A stretch of DNA of 64,000 bases from Paracoccaceae bacterium. GTDB lineage: Bacteria > Pseudomonadota > Alphaproteobacteria > Rhodobacterales > Rhodobacteraceae. Below the pieces are notes generated by a model. That model ran no database searches. It saw only the letters and a program-made list of their open reading frames with translations, and was not told where the DNA came from. Within the stretch, counting starts at the first letter, position 1; every line of letters begins with the position of its first letter. The stretch spans positions 372,001 through 436,000 of the forward strand of contig JANSYL010000001.1 in the NCBI GenBank assembly GCA_024742455.1, written 5' to 3'. Both the position numbers and the translations under genes were made by a program. Below, one piece after another: positions 25,633 to 35,355 of this stretch.

Positions 25633-27582
25633 ATGAGCGACAGCACCACCGCACCCAGTGCCGCATTCGCCGCAAAGGCGCATATCGATCAGGCCAGATA
25701 CGAAAAGATGTATGCCGCATCGATCGCCGACCCGGACGCGTTCTGGGGCGAACACGGGCAGCGCATCGACTGGATCAAGCCCTATACCCGCGTCAAGAAC
25801 ACCAGTTTCGCCCCCGGCAATGTCGACATCCGCTGGTTCGAGGATGGCACGCTGAACGTTGCGGCGAACTGCGTCGACCGCCATCTGGAAACCCGCGGCG
25901 ATCAGATGGCGATCATCTGGGAACCCGATGACCCGTCCGATGACGCCAAGCACATCACCTATCGCGAACTGCATGTCGAAGTGTGCCGCATGGCCAATAT
26001 CCTGGAAGATATGGGCGTGCGCAAAGGCGACCGGGTGGTGATCTACCTGCCGATGATCCCCGAAGCCGCCTATGCGATGCTGGCCTGCGCGCGGATCGGG
26101 GCCATTCATTCGATCGTCTTTGCCGGGTTTTCACCGGACGCGCTTGGCGCGCGGGTGAATGGCTGCGACGCCAAGGTCGTCATCACCTCGGACGAGGCGC
26201 CGCGCGGCGGGCGCAAGACCGCGTTGAAATCGAACACCGACGCGGCCCTTCTGAACGTGCTGGACGAGGTCAAGGTTCTGGTGGTCAAGCGCACCGGCGG
26301 GCAGACCACATGGATCGAAGGGCGCGATTACGACTATAACGAGCTGCGGCTGGAGGCCGATGATTACTGCCCCGTCGCCGAGATGCGGGCCGAAGACCCG
26401 CTGTTCATCCTGTATACATCCGGATCCACCGGGCAGCCCAAGGGCGTGGTGCATACCACTGGCGGCTACCTCGTTTATGCCGCAATGACCCATCAATACA
26501 CCTTCGACTATCACGACGGCGATATCTTCTGGTGCACCGCCGATGTGGGCTGGGTGACCGGGCATTCCTATATCGTCTATGGCCCGCTGGCGAACGGGGC
26601 CACGACCCTGATGTTCGAAGGCGTGCCCACCTATCCCGATGCGGGCCGGTTCTGGGCGGTCTGTGAAAAGCACAAGGTCAACCAGTTCTATACCGCGCCC
26701 ACGGCGATCCGCGCGCTGATGGGCCAGGGCGATGAATTCGTCACCAAATACGACCTGAGCGATCTGAAACTGCTGGGCTCGGTCGGGGAACCGATCAACC
26801 CCGAGGCCTGGAACTGGTACAACACCGTCGTGGGCAAGGGGAACTGCCCCATCGTCGACACCTGGTGGCAGACCGAAACGGGCGGCCACCTGATCACCCC
26901 CTTGCCCGGCGCCATCGCCACGAAACCCGGTTCGGCGACGAAACCGTTCTTCGGGGTGCAGCCGGTCGTGCTCGACCCCCATTCCGGACAGGAAATCGAC
27001 ACCACCGAGGCCGAGGGCGTGTTGTGCCTGAAAGACAGCTGGCCCGGCCAGATGCGCACGGTCTGGGGCAACCATGAACGGTTCGAGAAGACGTATTTCT
27101 CGGACTACAAGAATTACTATTTCTCGGGCGACGGCTGTCGGCGCGATGCCGACGGGTATTACTGGATCACGGGCCGCGTCGATGACGTGATCAACGTCTC
27201 GGGCCACCGGATGGGCACGGCCGAGGTGGAAAGTGCGCTGGTGGCCCATGCCAAGGTCGCCGAGGCGGCGGTGGTGGGCTACCCGCACCAGATCAAGGGC
27301 CAGGGCATCTATGCCTATGTGACCCTGATGAACGGGGTCGAGCCCACCGAGGAGCTGCGCAAGGAACTTGAGACCTGGGTGCGCACGGAAATCGGCCCGA
27401 TCGCCAAACCCGACCTGATCCAGTGGGCCCCAGGCCTGCCGAAAACACGGTCGGGCAAGATCATGCGGCGCATCCTGCGCAAGATCGCCGAGGATGATTT
27501 CGGCGCGCTGGGCGACACATCGACCCTCGCCGAACCGGGTGTGGTGGACGAGCTGATCGAGAACCGGATGAACCGGGCGTAA
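25633..27582 (+). CDS. acs: acetyl-CoA synthetase
   Basis: A 649-residue AMP-forming acetate-CoA ligase of normal length, converting acetate, ATP and CoA to acetyl-CoA in the cytoplasm. Core motifs: [51 protein letters not shown]. The C-terminal [11 protein letters not shown] carries Lys609, the residue acetylated to switch off the enzyme in Salmonella. The ATG at 25633 follows GGGAGGA; the 22-codon upstream extension is not conserved. Control by the divergent ScfR-type operon, with its symporter-kinase, is likely. A strong hairpin follows the stop. Confidence 0.97.
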   Translation: MSDSTTAPSAAFAAKAHIDQARYEKMYAASIADPDAFWGEHGQRIDWIKPYTRVKNTSFAPGNVDIRWFEDGTLNVAANCVDRHLETRGDQMAIIWEPDDPSDDAKHITYRELHVEVCRMANILEDMGVRKGDRVVIYLPMIPEAAYAMLACARIGAIHSIVFAGFSPDALGARVNGCDAKVVITSDEAPRGGRKTALKSNTDAALLNVLDEVKVLVVKRTGGQTTWIEGRDYDYNELRLEADDYCPVAEMRAEDPLFILYTSGSTGQPKGVVHTTGGYLVYAAMTHQYTFDYHDGDIFWCTADVGWVTGHSYIVYGPLANGATTLMFEGVPTYPDAGRFWAVCEKHKVNQFYTAPTAIRALMGQGDEFVTKYDLSDLKLLGSVGEPINPEAWNWYNTVVGKGNCPIVDTWWQTETGGHLITPLPGAIATKPGSATKPFFGVQPVVLDPHSGQEIDTTEAEGVLCLKDSWPGQMRTVWGNHERFEKTYFSDYKNYYFSGDGCRRDADGYYWITGRVDDVINVSGHRMGTAEVESALVAHAKVAEAAVVGYPHQIKGQGIYAYVTLMNGVEPTEELRKELETWVRTEIGPIAKPDLIQWAPGLPKTRSGKIMRRILRKIAEDDFGALGDTSTLAEPGVVDELIENRMNRA

Positions 27583-27609
27583 ACCGCCCGGCCCGGGTGC
27601 AGGAAATTC

Positions 27610-27655
27610 TTGGCCACTCCTAACAGGGGGTGGCCAATTTCGTTGCAATTTTAGG
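27610..27655 (+). terminator. acs terminator
   Basis: TTGGCCAC (27610-27617) pairs perfectly with GTGGCCAA (27630-27637); the stem can extend inward through G-T pairs. It is followed by TTTCGTTGCAATTTTA, a broken U-rich tract. It lies 28 bases after the acs stop. Confidence 0.65.
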
Positions 27656-27725
27656 GGCCTACTGGAGAGGGCGCGGCAGGTTTGGCAGGGTGTCGCGTGC
27701 CGACACCCCCGCCCGGAGCCCCGAC

Positions 27726-28061
27726 ATGTCCGCCGCCCCTCCCCTCGTTCCCTTCGGCATCGCCCCTCTTTCCGGGGCCAAGCCGCCGCGCCCGGCGGCG
27801 CAGGGGACCGGCGTGACGCTCAGGGGGCAGGCCGTCGCCCCGATGCGCCCCGGCGCGCGCAGCGACGGGCATGGCAGCAACCCGACCGCGCCCGAGCCGC
27901 TGCCCCCGCGCGAGGACCCGCCGCGCGTCAAGGGGCTTGGCGTGCCGCCGCTCCATACCCTGCAGGTCGGCGATTTCGACCGCGCCGCGCGCGATCCCTT
28001 CGCCCGGCTTTTCGCGCTGACAGGCGACAAACCGGCGCCGAAACTGGATCGCCGACTGTGA
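27726..28061 (+). CDS. 111-residue Pro/Arg-rich hypothetical protein
   Basis: An open frame from the ATG at 27726 (MSAAPPLVPFGIAPLSGAK) with third-position GC like the neighbouring genes. The middle is low complexity, rich in Pro, Gly and Arg (EPLPPREDPPRVKG), with a more ordered end LHTLQVGDFDRAARDPFARL. No signal peptide or membrane helix. I do not recognise it. An overlapping minus-strand frame (27659-28360) is longer but of poorer composition. It could be a lineage-specific protein. Confidence 0.45.
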   Translation: MSAAPPLVPFGIAPLSGAKPPRPAAQGTGVTLRGQAVAPMRPGARSDGHGSNPTAPEPLPPREDPPRVKGLGVPPLHTLQVGDFDRAARDPFARLFALTGDKPAPKLDRRL

Positions 28062-28177
28062 CCGCAGACTGTGACGCACGAGGGGCGATTGCCGACAATC
28101 CGACCCATCCCATGGCCGCTCCGGGCAAGTCCGGGCATTGTGGATGCGGGTCGGGGGCCCGACCGAAGGATCACATC

Positions 28178-28324
28178 ATGACCGAAGATCAATCCCACGC
28201 GCTGGCCGCGCTGGCCATCGCCGAAACACGGCCCACCGACACCGCCCCGCCGCGCCCCTTCCGCGAGGAACGGCGTTCGACCGGGGTCAGCTATGCCGGG
28301 GGCTGGGCAGCGTCTTGTCGCTGA
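28178..28324 (+). CDS. 48-residue hypothetical protein
   Basis: A short frame beginning MTEDQSHALAALAIAETRP, with GAAGGA 7 bases ahead of the ATG at 28178. The second half is basic (PFREERRSTGVSYAGG). The good ribosome site and a balanced composition support it; there is no recognised family. It could be a real small protein or a remnant. Confidence 0.35.
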   Translation: MTEDQSHALAALAIAETRPTDTAPPRPFREERRSTGVSYAGGWAASCR

Positions 28325-28390
28325 TGCTGGCGACGCGGCCCGACCGCCCCGCCAATCCATGCTGATCCGGCAGCGGGGCCGGAACGGTAT

Positions 28391-29290
28391 TCAGGGTGCG
28401 GCGTCGAGCGGAAGATCAGAGGCGATAAGCGCCGCCTCGACCCGCGCAACCTCATCCCGTGTCAGTGGCAGAAGCGGGCGCGGCAGGTCGATCCGTCCGA
28501 ACCCGAGGCGCGAGGCGATTTCATAGGCGACGCGGATGCCGCCAAAGGCGCGACACACCTCCCATACCGGGCCGAGGCGGGCATTCAGCACCATCCGTTC
28601 GACCGCGTCCCCGCGCGCCGCCCAAAGTGCCAGGCAGGGTGCGGGCAGAACGCCCGCAAGCACCGAATACCACCCGTCGGCCCCCGCGCCCAAAGCGTTC
28701 GCAATCAGCGCGTCACCCGAATAGCCAAGTGAAAACCCGGTGGGCACCCGGCGGCGCAACACCGCCATCTGTTCGGCGCAGTCCTCAGCGGCGGCGGCCG
28801 GGTTCTTGACGGCATCCACCCGATCGATCCCAGCCAATGCCGTCAGAAGATCGTTTGAGATATCGAAATGCGTGGTGATGGGATTGTTGTAGACGCAGAT
28901 TGGCAGATCGGTGGCCGCCGCCACCTCGCGGAACAGGCCCAGCACCTCCGCGTCGCGCAGAGGCAGATAGCTCATGGGCGCCAGCAGCAGCCCCTGCGCC
29001 CCCGCGTCACGCGCAGCCCGCGCATGGGCCAGAACCTCCCCGGTCGTCAACGCACCGATACCGGCAACCACGGGCACATCCCCCGCCGCCTCGACCGAGG
29101 CCGCGATCGCCCGCGCGCGTTCGCCGACACTGAAATAGGGATAGCCGCCCGTCGACCCCATCACCCCGATGGAGGCCAATCCGGTGCAAGCAAGACGCGC
29201 CACGAGCGCGCCCATCCTGTCGGTATCGACCCGGCCATCCGCATCCGAGGGTGTCACCGGAAAGGCGGACAGGCCACCGAAGGGCGCCAT
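28391..29290 (-). CDS. DapA/N-acetylneuraminate lyase-family aldolase
   Basis: A 299-residue class I aldolase-fold lyase. The family motif GSTGGYPYFSVGERARAI matches the pyruvate-binding G-x-T/S-G-E loop with Glu replaced by Gly; the Schiff-base lysine is Lys162 (DAVKNPAAA) and the catalytic Tyr is in CVYNNPITTHF. It cleaves or condenses pyruvate with an aldehyde; true dihydrodipicolinate synthase is unlikely because the loop differs and there is no dap neighbourhood. The ATG at 29290, with AAGG 8 bases upstream, is preferred to the GTG two codons earlier. It lies 10 bases after the small lipoprotein gene, in one operon. Confidence 0.85.
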   Translation of the reverse strand: MAPFGGLSAFPVTPSDADGRVDTDRMGALVARLACTGLASIGVMGSTGGYPYFSVGERARAIAASVEAAGDVPVVAGIGALTTGEVLAHARAARDAGAQGLLLAPMSYLPLRDAEVLGLFREVAAATDLPICVYNNPITTHFDISNDLLTALAGIDRVDAVKNPAAAAEDCAEQMAVLRRRVPTGFSLGYSGDALIANALGAGADGWYSVLAGVLPAPCLALWAARGDAVERMVLNARLGPVWEVCRAFGGIRVAYEIASRLGFGRIDLPRPLLPLTRDEVARVEAALIASDLPLDAAP

Positions 29291-29300
29291 GCCCACGACC

Positions 29301-29552
29301 TTACTGCGCGCGGGTGCAGATCATCCGGCTGTCGGCGGTGACCAGTGGGATATAGGTGGTTTCCACCGGACCCCTGTGCAGCCACCAGTAACAGCCATCG
29401 GATTCGATCCGAACCGTGTTCAGGTCCTGCCCCGGCCCGACAAGGGCCATAACCTCGGGGCTCAGCTCTGCCGTCTCGCCCTGAGGCGTGGGTGGCGCCC
29501 CGCAGGCCACCAGCCCGGCACAGGCCACCAAAATCGCAAGCGCGCGCTTCAT
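29301..29552 (-). CDS. small lipoprotein, unknown function
   Basis: An 83-residue protein with signal sequence MKRALAILVACAGLVAC and lipobox LVAC at Cys17. The mature part is about 66 residues, with two further cysteines (DGCYWWLH and RMICTRAQ) that could form a disulfide. The aromatic core CYWWLHRGPVETTYIPLV looks folded. I do not recognise the family. It is cotranscribed with the aldolase gene that follows. Confidence 0.65.
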   Translation of the reverse strand: MKRALAILVACAGLVACGAPPTPQGETAELSPEVMALVGPGQDLNTVRIESDGCYWWLHRGPVETTYIPLVTADSRMICTRAQ

Positions 29553-29763
29553 GTCACGGTCTCCGCGTCATCCGTCCGGGCGCTGCCATAGCATGTCCGG
29601 CCCCGGTGTCTGCCTCCAAGGCGCGCTTTCTGGCGCCAAGTTGCGGAAAAACCCGCTTTATCCGGGGCCTGCCCCCCGTTTTGCGCCTGCCACGGCACCC
29701 CGATGCGCCCCGGCGCGGTCGGCCGGACGTGACCCAAAGGCCCGTGATTCGCGCAACGGCCTG

Positions 29764-31095
29764 TCAGTCGGTCGCCTCGAGGATGTCGCGCAGCGTATCG
29801 ACCAGCTGGTCGATCTGGGCCTTTTCGATGATCAGCGGCGGCGACATCGCGATGATGTCACCGGTCGTCCGGATCATGATCCCCTTCTCGAACGCTTTCA
29901 GGAAGACCGAGAAGGCACGCCGCGTCGGCTCGCCCGGGATCGGGTCCAGCTCGATCCCGCCGATCAGGCCCAGATTGCGCACGTCGATCACATGCTGCGT
30001 GCCTTTCAGGCTGTGGAGCGCGTCCTCCCAATAGGGCGCGATCTCGGCGGCGCGTTCGAACAGCCCCTCCTCACGGTAGGTCTCGAGCGTTGCCAGACCG
30101 GCCGCCGAGGCCAGGGGGCTGCCGGAATAGGTATAGCCGTGGAACAGTTCGATCAGGTGTTCGGGGCCGTGCATGAAGGCGTCATGGATGTCCTTCGTGG
30201 CCAGCACCGCCCCCATAGGCACCGCCCCGTTGGTCAGGCCCTTGGCGCAGGTGATCAGGTCAGGCATGACGCCGAAGTAATCGGCGGCAAAGGGCGCGCC
30301 CAGGCGGCCGAACCCGGTGATCACCTCGTCGAAGATCAGAACGATCCCGTGCCTGGTGCAGATGTCGCGCAGGCGCTGAAGGTAGTCCTTTGGCGGGATC
30401 AGAACGCCGGTGGACCCCGCCACCGGTTCCACGATGCAGGCTGCGATGGTTTCTGCCCCGTGCAGCGCCACGATCCGTTCCAGCTCATCGGCAAGGGTCG
30501 CACCATGCTCGGGCTGGCCCCGGGAAAACGCGTTCCGGTCCGGCAGATGCGTGTGCGGCAGGTGGTCGACTCCGGTCAGCAGGGACCCGAACACCTTGCG
30601 GTTGTTGACGATGCCGCCCACCGAAATGCCGCCGAAATTGACCCCGTGATAGCCGCGTTCGCGCCCGATCAGCCGGGTCCGCGTGCCCTGGCCGATGGCG
30701 CGCTGATAGGCGATGGCGATCTTCAGCGCGGTCTCAACGGACTCGGACCCGGAATTGGTGAAGAAGACATGTTCGAACGGGTCGGGCGCCATGTCACGCA
30801 GCCGGTTGGCAAGCTCGAACGCCTTGGGATGTCCCATCTGGAAGGCGGGGGCGTAATCCAGTTCAGCGGCCTGTTCCTGGATCGCCTTGACGATCTTCGG
30901 CCGGTTGTGGCCCGCGTTGCAGCACCACAGCCCCGCCGCCCCGTCCAGCACCTGGCGGCCATCGGCTGTGGTGTAATGCATCCGGTCGGCCGAGACGAGC
31001 ATGCGCGGGGCCTGCTTGAATTGCCGGTTGGCCGTGAAAGGCATCCAGAACGCGCTGAGGTCGTTGGGGGCCAGGCTCGGTCGATCAAGCGCCAT
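29764..31095 (-). CDS. class III PLP aminotransferase (omega-amino acid:pyruvate type)
   Basis: A 443-residue class III aminotransferase with Schiff-base Lys285 (LITCAKGLTNGAVPMG). Other landmarks: LDGAAGLWCCNAGHNRPKIV at the N-terminus, FFTNSGSESVETALKIA for the phosphate-binding loop, and LIFDEVITGFGRLG with the PLP-contacting Asp. This N-terminus is typical of beta-alanine/omega-amino acid:pyruvate aminotransferases, which feed amines such as beta-alanine or taurine into central metabolism. I start at the ATG at 31095; the frame upstream to 31635 is a shadow of accB and its leader. It is divergent from accB. Confidence 0.9.
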   Translation of the reverse strand: MALDRPSLAPNDLSAFWMPFTANRQFKQAPRMLVSADRMHYTTADGRQVLDGAAGLWCCNAGHNRPKIVKAIQEQAAELDYAPAFQMGHPKAFELANRLRDMAPDPFEHVFFTNSGSESVETALKIAIAYQRAIGQGTRTRLIGRERGYHGVNFGGISVGGIVNNRKVFGSLLTGVDHLPHTHLPDRNAFSRGQPEHGATLADELERIVALHGAETIAACIVEPVAGSTGVLIPPKDYLQRLRDICTRHGIVLIFDEVITGFGRLGAPFAADYFGVMPDLITCAKGLTNGAVPMGAVLATKDIHDAFMHGPEHLIELFHGYTYSGSPLASAAGLATLETYREEGLFERAAEIAPYWEDALHSLKGTQHVIDVRNLGLIGGIELDPIPGEPTRRAFSVFLKAFEKGIMIRTTGDIIAMSPPLIIEKAQIDQLVDTLRDILEATD

Positions 31096-31354
31096 CGCGG
31101 TCTCTCCATGTCCGAAAAGGGGTCCGAAACCGGGCCAACCGCCCGACCCGGACACGCTAGCAGAGGGGCCGCGCCAGTCAATCCGGGCGATGCCGGGGCA
31201 TCCGACAGGGCGTGGCTCGCCGCCACAGAAGCGCGCACACGCGGTGCCGAGGCCGCTTTTCCCCGGCGTCAGGCTGGTGTAGGGACGACCCAAACCACGA
31301 ATGGCACCCATGGGCACAGAAGGGTGCAGTGCGCGAGCGAAGGCGAGGGACCGA

Positions 31355-31837
31355 ATGACCAAGAAACCCCATGATACCGACGTGGCCTTCATCCAGGCGC
31401 TGGCCGAAATGCTGCGTGAACATGAGCTGACCGAGCTCGAGGTGAAGCGGGAATATGGCGAGGACGACGCGCTGACCGTGCGGGTGTCGCGCCAGGGCAC
31501 CATTGCCGCGCCGGTCGCCATGGCCGCACCCGCCCCGGCCCCCGCCGCTCCTGCACCTGCGGCCCCCGCCGCGCCCGAGGCCGCCGAAGACCCCGCGCTG
31601 GCCCCCGGCGCCGTCACCTCGCCCATGGTCGGCACCGTCTACCTGCAGCCCGAACCGGGCGCGTCCTCTTTCGTCAAGGTCGGCGACAAGGTGAGCGAAG
31701 GCCAGACCCTGCTGATCGTCGAGGCGATGAAGACCATGAACCAGATCCCCGCACCGCGGGCCGGGACCGTCAAACGGATCCTGGTCGAAGACGGCGCCCC
31801 GGTGGAATTCGGCGCCCCGCTGATGATCCTCGAATAA
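31355..31837 (+). CDS. accB: acetyl-CoA carboxylase biotin carboxyl carrier protein
   Basis: A 160-residue biotin carrier. The N-terminal 45 residues ([20 protein letters not shown]) are the AccB assembly helix, followed by an Ala/Pro linker and the biotinyl domain with Lys126 in [10 protein letters not shown]. It carries CO2 from biotin carboxylase to the carboxyltransferase in the first step of fatty acid synthesis. Upstream the 259-base divergent gap 31096-31354 holds its promoter and that of the aminotransferase. accC follows after 11 bases. No aroQ gene precedes accB here. Confidence 0.97.
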   Translation: MTKKPHDTDVAFIQALAEMLREHELTELEVKREYGEDDALTVRVSRQGTIAAPVAMAAPAPAPAAPAPAAPAAPEAAEDPALAPGAVTSPMVGTVYLQPEPGASSFVKVGDKVSEGQTLLIVEAMKTMNQIPAPRAGTVKRILVEDGAPVEFGAPLMILE

Positions 31838-31848
31838 GGGGGCGGGCG

Positions 31849-33198
31849 ATGTTTCGGAAAATCCTCGTCGCCAATCGCGGCGAAATCGCGCTCCGCGTCA
31901 TCCGCGCGGCCCGCGAGATGGGCGTCGAAACGGTGGCGGTGCATTCGACCGCCGATGCCGACGCGATGCATGTGCGCATGGCCGATGAGGCGATCTGCAT
32001 CGGCCCCCCGCCCTCGCCCCATTCCTACCTGTCGGTGCCCGCGATCATTTCCGCCTGCGAGATCACCGGTGCCGAGGCCATCCACCCCGGCTACGGGTTT
32101 CTCAGCGAGAACGCGAATTTCGTGCAGATCGTCGAGGATCACGGGATCAAGTTCATCGGACCCTCGGCCGAACATATCCGCATGATGGGCGACAAGATCA
32201 CCGCAAAGGACACGATGAAGAACCTCGGCGTTCCTTGCGTGCCCGGCTCGGATGGCGGCGTGCCGGATTTCGACGCGGCGCGCGCGGTGGCCGAGACCAC
32301 CGGTTTTCCCCTGATCGTCAAGGCCACCGCTGGCGGCGGCGGGCGCGGGATGAAGCTTGCCCGCTCGGCCGAAGAGCTTGAAACGGCCTTTCGCACCGCC
32401 CGGTCCGAGGCCAAGGCCGCCTTCGGCAATGACGAGGTCTATCTGGAAAAATATCTAGGCCGCCCCCGCCATATCGAGGTGCAGGTCTTCGGCGACGGCA
32501 AGGGCCGCGCGGTGCATCTGGGCGAACGCGACTGTTCGCTGCAGCGCCGCCACCAGAAAGTGTTCGAAGAGGCCCCCGGCCCCGCCATCGACGACGCCAC
32601 CCGGGCCGAGATCGGCGCGGTCTGTGCCAAGGCGGTGGCCGAGATCGGGTATGAAGGCGCGGGCACGATCGAGTTTCTGTATGAAGACGGCGAGTTCTAT
32701 TTCATCGAGATGAATACCCGCCTGCAGGTCGAACACCCCGTCACCGAGGCGGTGTTCGGTGTCGACCTTGTGCGCGAACAGATCCGAGTGGCGGCGGGCG
32801 AGCCGATGTCCTTCACCCAGGACGACCTTCAGGTGCAGGGCCACGCCATCGAGGTGCGCATCAACGCCGAGAAACTGCCGAATTTCGCGCCTTCGCCCGG
32901 CACGATCACGCAATACCATGCCCCCGGCGGGCTGGGCGTGCGGATGGACAGCGCGCTTTATGACGGCTACCGCATCCCGCCCTATTACGATAGCCTGATC
33001 GCCAAGCTGATCGTCTACGGCCGCGACCGGCCCGAGGCGCTGGCCCGGCTGAAACGCGCCCTTGGCGAGTTGATCGTCGATGGCGTCGACACGACCGTGC
33101 CGCTGTTTCACGCGCTGCTGGAGGAACCCGATATCCAGAGCGGCGATTACACGATCCACTGGCTGGAAAAATGGCTGGAGGAGGCGATGGCGGGCTGA
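31849..33198 (+). CDS. accC: acetyl-CoA carboxylase biotin carboxylase subunit
   Basis: A 449-residue ATP-grasp biotin carboxylase of standard length. The start [20 protein letters not shown], the ATP lid [15 protein letters not shown], the [20 protein letters not shown] segment and [18 protein letters not shown] with catalytic Glu/Arg are all intact. It carboxylates biotin on AccB with ATP and bicarbonate. It forms an operon with accB; aat follows after about 200 bases. Confidence 0.98.
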   Translation: MFRKILVANRGEIALRVIRAAREMGVETVAVHSTADADAMHVRMADEAICIGPPPSPHSYLSVPAIISACEITGAEAIHPGYGFLSENANFVQIVEDHGIKFIGPSAEHIRMMGDKITAKDTMKNLGVPCVPGSDGGVPDFDAARAVAETTGFPLIVKATAGGGGRGMKLARSAEELETAFRTARSEAKAAFGNDEVYLEKYLGRPRHIEVQVFGDGKGRAVHLGERDCSLQRRHQKVFEEAPGPAIDDATRAEIGAVCAKAVAEIGYEGAGTIEFLYEDGEFYFIEMNTRLQVEHPVTEAVFGVDLVREQIRVAAGEPMSFTQDDLQVQGHAIEVRINAEKLPNFAPSPGTITQYHAPGGLGVRMDSALYDGYRIPPYYDSLIAKLIVYGRDRPEALARLKRALGELIVDGVDTTVPLFHALLEEPDIQSGDYTIHWLEKWLEEAMAG

Positions 33199-33402
33199 GA
33201 AGCCCCGCCATGCTTGACTTGCCCCGCCCTGCTGCGGTCCCATCGCGGCGTGATGCCTGGCCCCGTTCCGACCGTCCCCGCCCCGTTGCGCCCGTGGGAT
33301 ATTCCCCGGCTGCCCCGGCCGCGTTCCGCCGTGCAATTGACCGGTGACATGCCGCCCGTGCGGCTCTTGAAGTTTCCGCAGGACTTTCCGGGGTGCCGAC
33401 CT

Positions 33403-34056
33403 ATGTCTTCCCTGATGGCGCGCGACCTGTCATATCCGCCGGTCCCGGCCCTGACGCCCGAGCTGATGCTCCGCGCCTATGCCGCTGGCATTTTCCCGAT
33501 GTCCGACAGCGCCGAAGACCCCGAGATTTTCTGGGTCGATCCGCAGACGCGCGGCATCTTCCCGCTGGACGCGTTCCATGTCTCGCGCAGCCTGGCGCGC
33601 CGGATGCGCAGGGGCGGCTACAAGATCGCGGTGAACCGTGATTTCGCGGGCACCGTGCGCGCCTGCGCCGACCGGCCCGAGACCTGGATCAACCCCGACA
33701 TCTTTGCCACCTATCTGGGGCTGAACGCGCAGGGCTATGCCCATTCGGTCGAGGTGTGGATGGATGGTGAGCTTGCCGGCGGGGTTTTCGGCGTGGCGCT
33801 TGGCGCGGCGTTTTTCGGCGAAAGCATGTTCTCGCGCCGCACCGACGGATCGAAGATCGCGCTGTCGCACCTGGTGGGGCGACTGCGCGCGGGGGGTTTT
33901 CAGCTCTTCGATACGCAATTCACCACGGATCATCTGAAATCGCTCGGCGCGGTGGACGTGCCACGGTCGGAATACCGGCGGCAACTGCACCTGGCGGTCA
34001 CCTCGCCCGCCGATTTCTTCGCCGTCGACCGGGTGGGCGCGCAGGCGGCGGAATAG
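33403..34056 (+). CDS. aat: leucyl/phenylalanyl-tRNA--protein transferase
   Basis: A 217-residue N-end rule transferase that adds Leu or Phe from charged tRNA to proteins with N-terminal Lys or Arg, marking them for ClpS/ClpAP. Motifs: LTPELMLRAYAAGIFPMSD, PEIFWVDPQTRGIFPL, FFGESMFSRRTDGSKIALSHL and LFDTQFTTDHLKSLGA. The start is uncertain: the ATGs at 33403 and 33415 are both possible and neither has a strong ribosome site; the frame is open further up to 33214 without similarity. Confidence 0.92.
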   Translation: MSSLMARDLSYPPVPALTPELMLRAYAAGIFPMSDSAEDPEIFWVDPQTRGIFPLDAFHVSRSLARRMRRGGYKIAVNRDFAGTVRACADRPETWINPDIFATYLGLNAQGYAHSVEVWMDGELAGGVFGVALGAAFFGESMFSRRTDGSKIALSHLVGRLRAGGFQLFDTQFTTDHLKSLGAVDVPRSEYRRQLHLAVTSPADFFAVDRVGAQAAE

Positions 34057-34212
34057 CGCCCGGTTCACCGGGTCAGACGCCGGATCAGGCACCGGACAAG
34101 ACACCGGGGTCAACACAGCGTTTCCGCACCCGCGCTTGCAAGGAGGGGGTCGCCAGCGCCATCCTGGCAGCGGTTGACCACATGTTGACGCCGCGCATGG
34201 GGGCGGTGCCCG

Positions 34213-34734
34213 ATGACATCCGAGCAGACCCCGACCGGTCACGAAACCGCAGCGCGCGTCGCGGCGGCGGAGCATCCGGTGCCCGCCCAACTGGCCGCCT
34301 ATGGCGATCTGGCTTTCCTGTATCTGCGCACCGACCGCTACCGGGACATGACACTGGCGCAGGCCCGGCAGATCATCCAGCCGCCCATCGATCACATGCA
34401 ATACCGCGTCTTTCGCATCGACGGGGTACCGCGCATGGCGCTGACCTGGGCCTATCTGAGCGACGGGGCCGAGATGCGGCTGGTCTCGGGCGAAATCCTC
34501 GGCCCGGCGGAGTGGGCCTCGGGCCCGAATGTCTGGCTGATGGACCTGGTCGCGCCCTACGGCAGGGGCACGGGACGTGTTGCGCTGCGCTGGTTTCTCG
34601 ACAACCTGCCGCGTACCAAGGCGCGCATCCGCTATCTCAAGCCCGGGGCCTGCGGCAGGCCGCAAAAGCTGGTGGAGCTGACGCGGCGGCCGGGCGGCCG
34701 GTGGGGCGCGCGGGCGGTGGCGATCCGGACCTGA
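34213..34734 (+). CDS. HlyC/ApxC-like toxin-activating acyltransferase, His active site replaced
   Basis: A 173-residue member of the RTX-toxin lysine-acyltransferase family, which moves fatty acid from acyl-ACP to lysines of an RTX protein. The match to HlyC runs through the core: FLYLRTDRYRDM, IIQPPIDHMQYRVF, ALTWAYLSDGAEM, EWASGPNVWLMDLVAPYG. Asp111, at the place of HlyC Asp92, is kept, but the residue aligned to the essential His23 (HlyC SPLHRNW) is Tyr43. No RTX protein or type I secretion gene is in the window. It interrupts a housekeeping run (accBC, aat, DUF2155, mlaD) and may have been inserted. Confidence 0.78.
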   Translation: MTSEQTPTGHETAARVAAAEHPVPAQLAAYGDLAFLYLRTDRYRDMTLAQARQIIQPPIDHMQYRVFRIDGVPRMALTWAYLSDGAEMRLVSGEILGPAEWASGPNVWLMDLVAPYGRGTGRVALRWFLDNLPRTKARIRYLKPGACGRPQKLVELTRRPGGRWGARAVAIRT

Positions 34735-34740
34735 CCGGCC

Positions 34741-35355
34741 CTAACCCTGCCCGCAGCTCAGCACCCAGACATCATAGCGGGGATGTTCCAGCGCGCTGAG
34801 CGCGGGGCTCGAGGCGACCATCCAGCCCGCGAACAGGCTGTTGCCTTCGAGGTCGTAGATTTCCAGATGGGCATAGGCGTCTGAACTCGGGTCCCCGGCC
34901 GGGTAGCGGCATTCCAGAAGCCGGATCGCGATGCGCCCGAAGATGACCGTTTCCTCGACCGCGAGATCGACATCGGTGGGCCGGCCCAGCGTCTTGTCGA
35001 GCGCACGCAGCGTGGCGCGCCCGGCCTGCACGGTTTCGGGCTGCAGCACCGAAGTCACCGGCGTGCGGGTGCCCGGAAAGGTGATGATGGCGTCGTCCTC
35101 ATCCCCGTCCCGGGTGGTGATGTCGAGCGAAATGCCGTCATCCTCGGTCGCATCGGCACCGTCGGACAGGTCGGGCAGGTCGAGATTCTCGGGGTCGAAA
35201 TCCTCGGGCGGGTCGCCGAAATCGAAGGTTTCCAGGTCGATGGCGTCACCGAACCCGCCGCCATCGCCGAAATTGTCGAACTGCTGTGCGGCAACGGGCG
35301 CGGCCAGCCATGCCGTCAGCATGGCCGCCGCAAGGGCGGAACGCGGGCCGGTCAT
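34741..35355 (-). CDS. DUF2155 secreted protein
   Basis: A 204-residue protein with a signal peptide (cleavage after Val-Ala-Ala, residue 23). The mature N-terminus is strongly acidic and Phe-rich (DLETFDFGDPPEDFDPENLD), followed by the DUF2155 domain: GRPTDVDLAVEETVIFGRI, then LFAGWMVASSPALSALEHPR and YDVWVLSC at the end. Function unknown; it is probably periplasmic. Its start overlaps the mlaD stop by four bases, and gene order DUF2155-mlaD-NDUFA12 suggests an envelope role. Convergent with the HlyC-like gene, 6 bases apart. Confidence 0.88.
   Translation of the reverse strand: MTGPRSALAAAMLTAWLAAPVAAQQFDNFGDGGGFGDAIDLETFDFGDPPEDFDPENLDLPDLSDGADATEDDGISLDITTRDGDEDDAIITFPGTRTPVTSVLQPETVQAGRATLRALDKTLGRPTDVDLAVEETVIFGRIAIRLLECRYPAGDPSSDAYAHLEIYDLEGNSLFAGWMVASSPALSALEHPRYDVWVLSCGQG

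Noticed and set aside
28391-29290. True dihydrodipicolinate synthase DapA
   Set aside because: The pyruvate-binding loop has Gly instead of the usual Glu in G-T-T-G-E, and the neighbours are a lipoprotein and an aminotransferase; kept as a DapA-family aldolase.
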